Origin: Epiperipatus broadwayi
Taxonomy: Eukaryota > Onychophora > Udeonychophora > Euonychophora > Peripatidae
Direction of reading: 5' to 3'
DNA length: 64,000 nt
Assembly: GCA_028023455.1 (NCBI GenBank)
Contig: JAQFVV010000055.1
Span: forward strand, 6,166,030 to 6,230,029
Position 1 is the stretch's first letter, and the number at the start of each line of letters is the position of its first letter. The position numbers were made by a program, and so were the translations under genes. Positions 58,785 to 64,000 of the stretch are shown here, piece by piece. The notes below the pieces were generated by a model. The model was not told where the DNA came from. It searched no databases and saw only the letters and a program-made list of their open reading frames with translations.

Positions 58785-59195
58785 CATATAATAAATATGA
58801 TATAGCTAGAATTGTATGGAAGGGAGTGGCGGTAGCAGGTTTAAGATATGGTAACGATGCATAAGGTGTTATTAAAGGGGTATTAGATTACTTGGAAAAA
58901 GTATAAAGAAAAGTAGGAAGACATGCATTAGATGCAGATGTATGGACAGCAAAGGAGGCAATTCAAGGAGAAACATATATAGAAGTAAACAGAATATTGG
59001 ATGATAGTTAATTTATGATAATAGCAAGGAAAATAGTTTACTGTTTAAGGCTCAAACAGGATGTTTACCAACAAGGAATTATACATGTAAATAGAAAAAT
59101 GTGGGTGATTTAGTCTGCAGGTTGTGTAATGAAAGCATAGAAAATATTACGCATCTGTTAATTGAATGTAAATACTTGAAACAGAAAGGGTACAA
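58785..59195 (+). mobile_element. LINE reverse transcriptase C-terminal fragment (second LINE type)
   Basis: With stops and frameshifts the plus strand reads ARIVWKGVAVAGLRYGNDA, LEKV and KVGRHALDADVWTAKEA, then FKAQTGCLPTRNYTC and CRLCNESIENITHLLIECKY. The last is the C-x-x-C...H-L-L-x-E-C zinc-like motif at the end of many non-LTR reverse transcriptases. The wording resembles the family that carries SGNH esterase domains, so it may be the 3' part of an element like 45355-46270. Confidence 0.7.
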
Positions 59196-59383
59196 AAGAC
59201 ATCAAAATGTATGGGTGCTGAACTGAGTTCAGACCTATATGGCTATAAAAGCTGATGAGCTTGGATAGAAAATATTAAAATGTTTTCAATTTAAGACTCA
59301 TAGTTTTTGTAGTTAAGTGGAAAATAAAAGGTGGCTGCTGGAGGGTTGCATTAGATCGTAAGATCTAAATGCAGTGCTCTCAG

Positions 59384-59442
59384 ATCCAAGGCTCCTCACT
59401 GATGAAGGCCATAAGCCAGAAACTAGTCTGGGGATATAGGAT
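59384..59442 (+). ncRNA. Hammerhead-like ribozyme segment, array unit 1
   Basis: ATCCAA-GGCT-CCTCA, CTGATGA (59399-59405), A-GGC-CATAA-GCC-A, GAAA (59419-59422), C-TA-G, T-C (59428), TGGGG-ATA-TAGGAT. Canonical core; outer stem I keeps ATCC/GGAT. Loop II CATAA is the same as in the single locus at 19114-19118. Confidence 0.65.
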
Positions 59443-59745
59443 GAGTAGGCACTAGATGGGGATTTTATGCACAAGCCTTCTGGCATCCATTGATTACTCT
59501 AGCTTGCTGTGTGTGGCAATATATATATATAGTGAGTTTTGCCCGTTTTAATAACAGTTAAAAGCAAGCATAAGAAATAGTGATCATATGATGTTTATTG
59601 GCTTAAAACCAATCCTGCCCAATAGGATATTGGTGACTATGGTTATTAAAAAACCAAAGACTCATAGTTTTGTAGTTAAGTGGAGATAAAAGGAGGCTGC
59701 TGGAGTGTTACATTAGATCCTACGATCTAGATGCAGTGCTCTCAG

Positions 59746-59804
59746 TTCCAAGGCTCCTCGCTGACGAAGGCCACAAGCCAGAAACTAGTCTGGGGATATT
59801 GGAT
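59746..59804 (+). ncRNA. Hammerhead-like ribozyme segment, array unit 2
   Basis: TTCCAA/TTGGAT outer stem I, CCTCG/TGGGG inner stem I, CTGACGA (59761-59767), GGC/GCC stem II with CACAA loop, GAAA (59781-59784), two-pair stem III, GTC ending 59790. Confidence 0.65.
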
Positions 59805-60177
59805 GAGTAGGCACTAGATGAGGATTTTATGCACAAGCCTTCTGGCATCCATTGATTGCTCTAGCTTGCTGTGTGTGGCAATATGTATAGTGATTTTGCC
59901 TGTTTTAATAAGTTATAAACAAGCATAAGAAATGATGATCATGTGACGTTTACTGGCTGAAAACCAATCCTGCCCAATAGGATATTGACCCAAAGACGCC
60001 AAAATGTATGGGTGCTGAAATGAGTTCAGACCTACATGGCTATATAAGCTGATGAGCTTGGATTAAAAATATTAAGGTGTTTTCAATTTAAGACTCATAG
60101 TTTTGTAGTTAATGGAGATAAAAGGTGGCTGCTGGAGGGTTGCATTAGATCTTAAGATCTAGATGCAGTGCTCTCAG

Positions 60178-60236
60178 ATCCAAGGCTCCTCACTGACGAA
60201 GGCCACAAGCCAGAAACTAGTCTGGGGATATTGAAT
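60178..60236 (+). ncRNA. Hammerhead-like ribozyme segment, array unit 3
   Basis: ATCCAA/TTGAAT outer stem I (one mismatch), CCTCA/TGGGG inner stem I, CTGACGA (60193-60199), stem II GGC/GCC (60201-60203 with 60209-60211), GAAA (60213-60216), GTC ending at 60222. Core complete. Confidence 0.65.
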
Positions 60237-61315
60237 GAGTAGGCACTAGATGGGGATTTTATGCACAGGCCTTCTGGCATGCATTGATTACTCCAGCTTG
60301 CTGTGTGTGGCAATATGTATAATGAGTCTTGGTCTGTTTTAATAACAGTTATAAGCAAGCATAAGAAATGGTGATCATGTGAGGTTTATTGGCTTATAAT
60401 TTTATTTTTTGTTATTATTATTTTTTTCTAATATTAAATTTAAATAGATTAGCAAAAGAAGTAATCATATGCCTAAGTTTGAATTTAACTGATATTAAAA
60501 GTTTTTATTAGTTAATATAAAATTTTTGAAATATGCCTTATCCAAATATTAAATTGATGCTTTATCCTTAATTAAAAGAGTGAGAGATATAAGTAAAAAC
60601 ATTTACTATACAAGGTGTTTTTAAAAGATCAGGTATTATTATTAAATATTTATGCATATAGATATTATATTCTAAGATGGAATCCAAAAGTGAAGAAAGA
60701 TAATTTTGCACAGGATATGCATTTCTTATTTTTATTATCATATAAAAGTCAAATTAAGTTTGATGTAAGCTGATTTATGCTTAGAAAATTGTTAGTTCGT
60801 GTGACAGTGCAATATTAAGTGGAGATAGTTTGTGTAAAAAAATTTTTTATATGTACACATTAGTGTGAGACCCTTGTGTACGTGGTTGGATAAAGAATCA
60901 CTACCTAGCTAGTGAAGTTGTAGCTTAGCTCGCTCACTAAGATATTTAGTATTTAGATGTCGTGGAAGAGTTTCCCACTTTATTATTTCTACACCATAAG
61001 ATGATTTCTTTATTGATAGCCAGTGTGTTGGGCATACCTATGTATCCCTGTGTGACTAGCGATGAATCCTAGCATATCTCAAATTTAATTTCCTTACGGG
61101 TGTATGTTATTTAAAGTACAGAAAAGAATAAGTTATGAATGTTGTTTACAGGGTCGTAAAGTTAATTTGATGTTTCTTGATGAGTGTGGATTAAAATGTG
61201 CGGTTTATTGTACTGAGACATTGCGTTATTTAATGCTTTATTCATTAATAAGAGCCAAGAATAATGATTAAGTTAAATATTGGAATTTAAGAATTAAAAA
61301 CACGGAAAGTAACAA

Positions 61316-61375
61316 TGGTAAGCAGTATGTATCCAAAGTTCTATTTACAACCAGCCGAAAACTTCACTGGAACGG
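61316..61375 (+). other. Possible first coding exon or chance frame
   Basis: ATG at 61316 opens MVSSMYPKFYLQPAENFTGT followed directly by a strong donor (ACG/GTAAGCC). Base composition is less AT-rich than the surroundings. I recognise no family and see no acceptor-linked continuation, so this is only a candidate. Confidence 0.2.
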
Positions 61376-62901
61376 TAAGCCAACTAAGGTATTATTATTA
61401 TAGGGACATTATTATGTGATTGTATGAATGTAAGAGAATGGTCGATCTGAATACTGATTCCTAAACACTTGAATAGTAGTTTAATTAATGAGAGGGTAAG
61501 CATAGCATAAAATATCTCCAATTGAAAGCATATAGTTGAGGCATATTAAGTTAAACCAATTAGTGTAAATTACTAGCTCATTATTATATGAAGAGTTAGC
61601 TTCATAAATAATGTATTTAATTGTAAGACAAATCATTTATTTGAAAGCATAAAAATATAGGGAGAAATTTGATATTAATTATATCTCAATATTAATGATT
61701 GTTAAAGTAAATAGCATAATCATTTTTTTATCCCATGGAAATTGTAAACCCTAGTTCAGTAAGAATTAATAATAGTTATTATTTTATAATGTAGCAAGAT
61801 CAGCTATTTGTTTCTATAATTTTTTTCTACATACGGTTGAAGAACAGGGGAAAGCCATGAGGAACCTTGTAAATAATGTAGATACATTTTTTTTTTGATT
61901 TTATCTTTGTTAATAAAATTGTTGTTTAAAATAAACTTTTGTCTATGTCTCACTGTTTTGTGGACTAATAAGTTCTAGAAATACCAATCATGCACCGATC
62001 CATTATCACTTAAATTTGAAGTATGACTTACTTTGTTAAACCATATCAGGTAAAATTTATTTAAAAGATTATTTTATGAAATTCTTTGAACACTGCAGAA
62101 TTCAATTCACAGTTGAAGAATGTTAATAGAATAATTCAGCACATTTAGATTAAAGATTCATAATATGCAGTAGGATTATTGTGTGACATAGTGTGTGGTG
62201 GGTGGACATAAAATCCTTTATCCATCCGCTGTATTCAAATACCTCCCCAGATGAACTTGTTAACAATTTTTCTTTAGTTATCAAAGTGTCTATAATATGT
62301 TATTTTCGAAATTTATATTTAAAACTTAATTTTAATTATTGGAAATTTAGAGTAAATGGACATTGGCTATGTTAGATTCAGCCAAGGTCAACTATGGATA
62401 TAATCACTGTGATAGTATATATTTATCACCAATAATTCGTAACAGATTGTATAGACTTTCAGGCTTTACTATTCTAAAGCGCCGAGGAAAGATTACCAGA
62501 GGGGAAAGAGAGCTAGCAAGATGGAAATTTTTAGAATGAAGTGAAATAGTACTACAGATGACCTATGAATGCGAGTGTGATGGAGGGATGAATTGGGAGG
62601 ATGATGATGGGCATAGAAATATTTTAATTCTTTAAAATTTTAATTGTGACTATGATGGGAAATGGATGGGAGTGTGCTGAGAGATGTAAAGTACAGTGGG
62701 GAATTGAGCTTAAAATTTCCTCCCCTCCAATAAATATAAAAGTTTATGAGATTATTAGTATTATTTGTAATAATGCTCTCTGAGTTTTTATTCGTTCAGT
62801 ATTATTATTAATTATTAAATAGATTATTGATAAATAATGATTGGCATAGTAAGTTTCATTAAGGTTGCAATTTGGCACCCTGGCAAATGTTAATATGCTA
62901 T

Positions 62902-62943
62902 CCCATCTTCGACGATCCTAAGGCTGGTCGCTCCCGAGATGGG
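62902..62943. other. GC-rich stem-loop
   Basis: CCCATCT (62902-62908) pairs with AGATGGG (62937-62943), and an inner CGAC/GTCG pair (62910-62913, 62927-62930) lies within. This is one of the few GC-rich spots in the right part of the window. It does not fit a tRNA or hammerhead. Confidence 0.4.
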
Positions 62944-63129
62944 TGCGTTCTGTTGTTTATTAGTGAGTGTTTTCGAGATTATATTATATATATATAATAA
63001 CTTAATTATTAAACAGAAAAGTTTTGCATCTGAATCATTGTTCATATTAGAAGTTTTCTAATTCTTAGTGAAGTAAGTAATCATGTTTTGATGGTGGAGT
63101 TTTTAAATTTACAATAAATAAGTTATTTT

Positions 63130-63420
63130 TCAAATTCAAAAAATGATCAGCAAAATGTTCTTAATGCATTGAACACAATTTCAAAAGATTCAATATTTAA
63201 AATCTCATCAGCCAGTAATGGGGCAAAAAAATCTTCAACAACTTTTATCTTGATGGTAATAAATTTGAGATGGTGAACCAATTTAAATATTTTGGTAGCT
63301 TTGCAGACAGAACGATAAAAACTTGGATGTTGAGGCATAATAGATTCCAGTGTGTTGCTGCTATTCCCAATTTATTACATGGAAATGAAACATGGATCTC
63401 TTAATAATGTAACCATTTAA
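63130..63420 (+). mobile_element. RTE-like LINE scrap (thumb region)
   Basis: The plus strand reads [18 protein letters not shown], then YLDGNKFEMVNQFKYFGSFA, then IPNLLHGNETWIS. These match the x-L-N-x-x-S...F-K-Y-L-G-S...L-L-Y-G-x-E-T-W run of RTE-type elements, also seen inverted at 39545-40440. Frameshifted and dead. The 63-codon minus-strand frame here is its shadow. Confidence 0.65.
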
Positions 63421-64000
63421 AAATGCATTAACTTTAAAAATATGGCAAGATCATAAGTCCAGTCAGTATATTCTTCAACTAGAAAATTCAATGCCAATAA
63501 TGGTAAATTTGAGCATGGTTTTTATGGTAGAGGTAGGCTTCATTTATAATACACATATTATCCCAAAGACATTCTAAAAAAGATGCAAGATGGCTGAGGA
63601 TACAATCCAATGGAAAGGTATAATATATACAGTATTGATGTTTTTGAAAAATTAAAAAAAAAATGGCACAAATTATCAAATAAATTAAAGAAGTAGCACA
63701 TGATATGTTGTATTTCTATTCATGGAATAGTTGGTATATATCATCGCAAAACTCAAAAATCTTTAAAGTTTGATTTTCAGGGTTTTTTTCCTTCTGAAAT
63801 TAAAACGGTTCTACTAATTTATGAATAGCTGCAAATGATGATCAAGCAAACACTCAATTTATAAAAGAACATAGTTTTAAATTTGAACAAAATCAGGTAA
63901 GAATTATTCAGAGCTGCTATTAATGCATGTTTTCATTCATAAATATTAGTTCAAACATGAAAGGAGTATGACACTCCCACTGATTAATCAAAACTTGGTC

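Larger units (their letters stand above)
59196..60392 (+). repeat. RepA head-to-tail tandem array (three units)
   Basis: Three plus-orientation units follow one another: about 59205-59655, 59656-59998 (lacking the CACCAAAATGTATGGGTGCT block) and 59998-60392. Each carries GGGTTGCATTAGATC, the ribozyme segment, CAAGCCTTCTGGCATCCATT and TGATCATGTGATGTTTA. Predicted cleavage sites after 59428, 59790 and 60222 are 362 and 432 bases apart, so self-cleavage of a transcript would release two unit-length RNAs. Units are about 90 percent alike by eye. Confidence 0.92.
44310..64000. other. Right part of window: no host gene supported
   Basis: CHORDC1 needs at least one more 5' exon. I searched the minus strand here for the CYNKGCG-type start of CHORD1 and did not find it. 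The region is a mosaic of an esterase LINE (45355-46270), a hAT-like element in RepA (46549-48815), a Penelope-like element (50152-52680), RepA copies and arrays (56537-60392) and LINE scraps. 53000-56200, 57100-57900 and 60400-62400 are mostly AT-rich sequence I cannot name. Confidence 0.6.

Noticed and set aside
1-64000. CRISPR array or bacterial operon
   Set aside because: Repeats are long, diverged and unequally spaced; spliced animal genes are present and no ribosome-binding or operon structure exists.

Overview
This window is AT-rich (roughly 70 percent A+T by eye) and carries spliced genes with canonical GT-AG introns, so it is nuclear DNA from an animal. The two recognisable genes, a CHORDC1 (morgana/CHP-1) orthologue and a TIMM13 orthologue, are metazoan-type. 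The mobile elements (Penelope-like elements with a GIY-YIG nuclease, RTE-like and esterase-bearing LINEs, hAT MITEs) fit an invertebrate with a repeat-inflated genome. I cannot name the lineage from sequence alone.

Layout. Bases 1-6615 contain only repeats, and the last exon of TIMM13 (+ strand) lies at 6616-6714. About 0.74 kb further on, CHORDC1 converges on it from the minus strand. Eight CHORDC1 exons occupy 44309 down to 7455. They form three tight clusters separated by introns of 6 to 13 kb. The exon phases join without a break and encode 289 residues: most of CHORD1, all of CHORD2 and a C-terminal CS domain. The first coding exon was not found. Bases 44310-64000 hold no host gene I can support; they are a mosaic of dead retroelements and repeats.

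The most interesting part is a repeat family named RepA here. It has at least ten copies in this window, some as head-to-tail arrays (59196-60392) and some as foldbacks. Each fuller copy contains a conserved segment of about 60 nt that folds like a type I hammerhead ribozyme: a CTGAYGA core, a short stem II, GAAA, a two-pair stem III, a GTC cleavage triplet and an interrupted stem I. Stem II shows compensating changes between copies. A separate single locus (19086-19152) has an even better paired hammerhead-like fold, with one core change. A second, foldback repeat family (241-502, 1809-2082, 21494-21521, 56218-56261) carries a related core. Tandem hammerhead repeats of 360-430 bp without a protein match what is called a retrozyme, a non-autonomous element that makes small circular RNAs. 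A degraded Penelope-like element in the same window (50152-52680) is a plausible relative of the machinery that could mobilise such units, but that link is inference.

Several insertions are nested with exact 8-bp target duplications: a 1.85-kb hAT-like element inside a RepA copy (46568-48414), and a hAT MITE inside a palindromic MITE (35448-35814).
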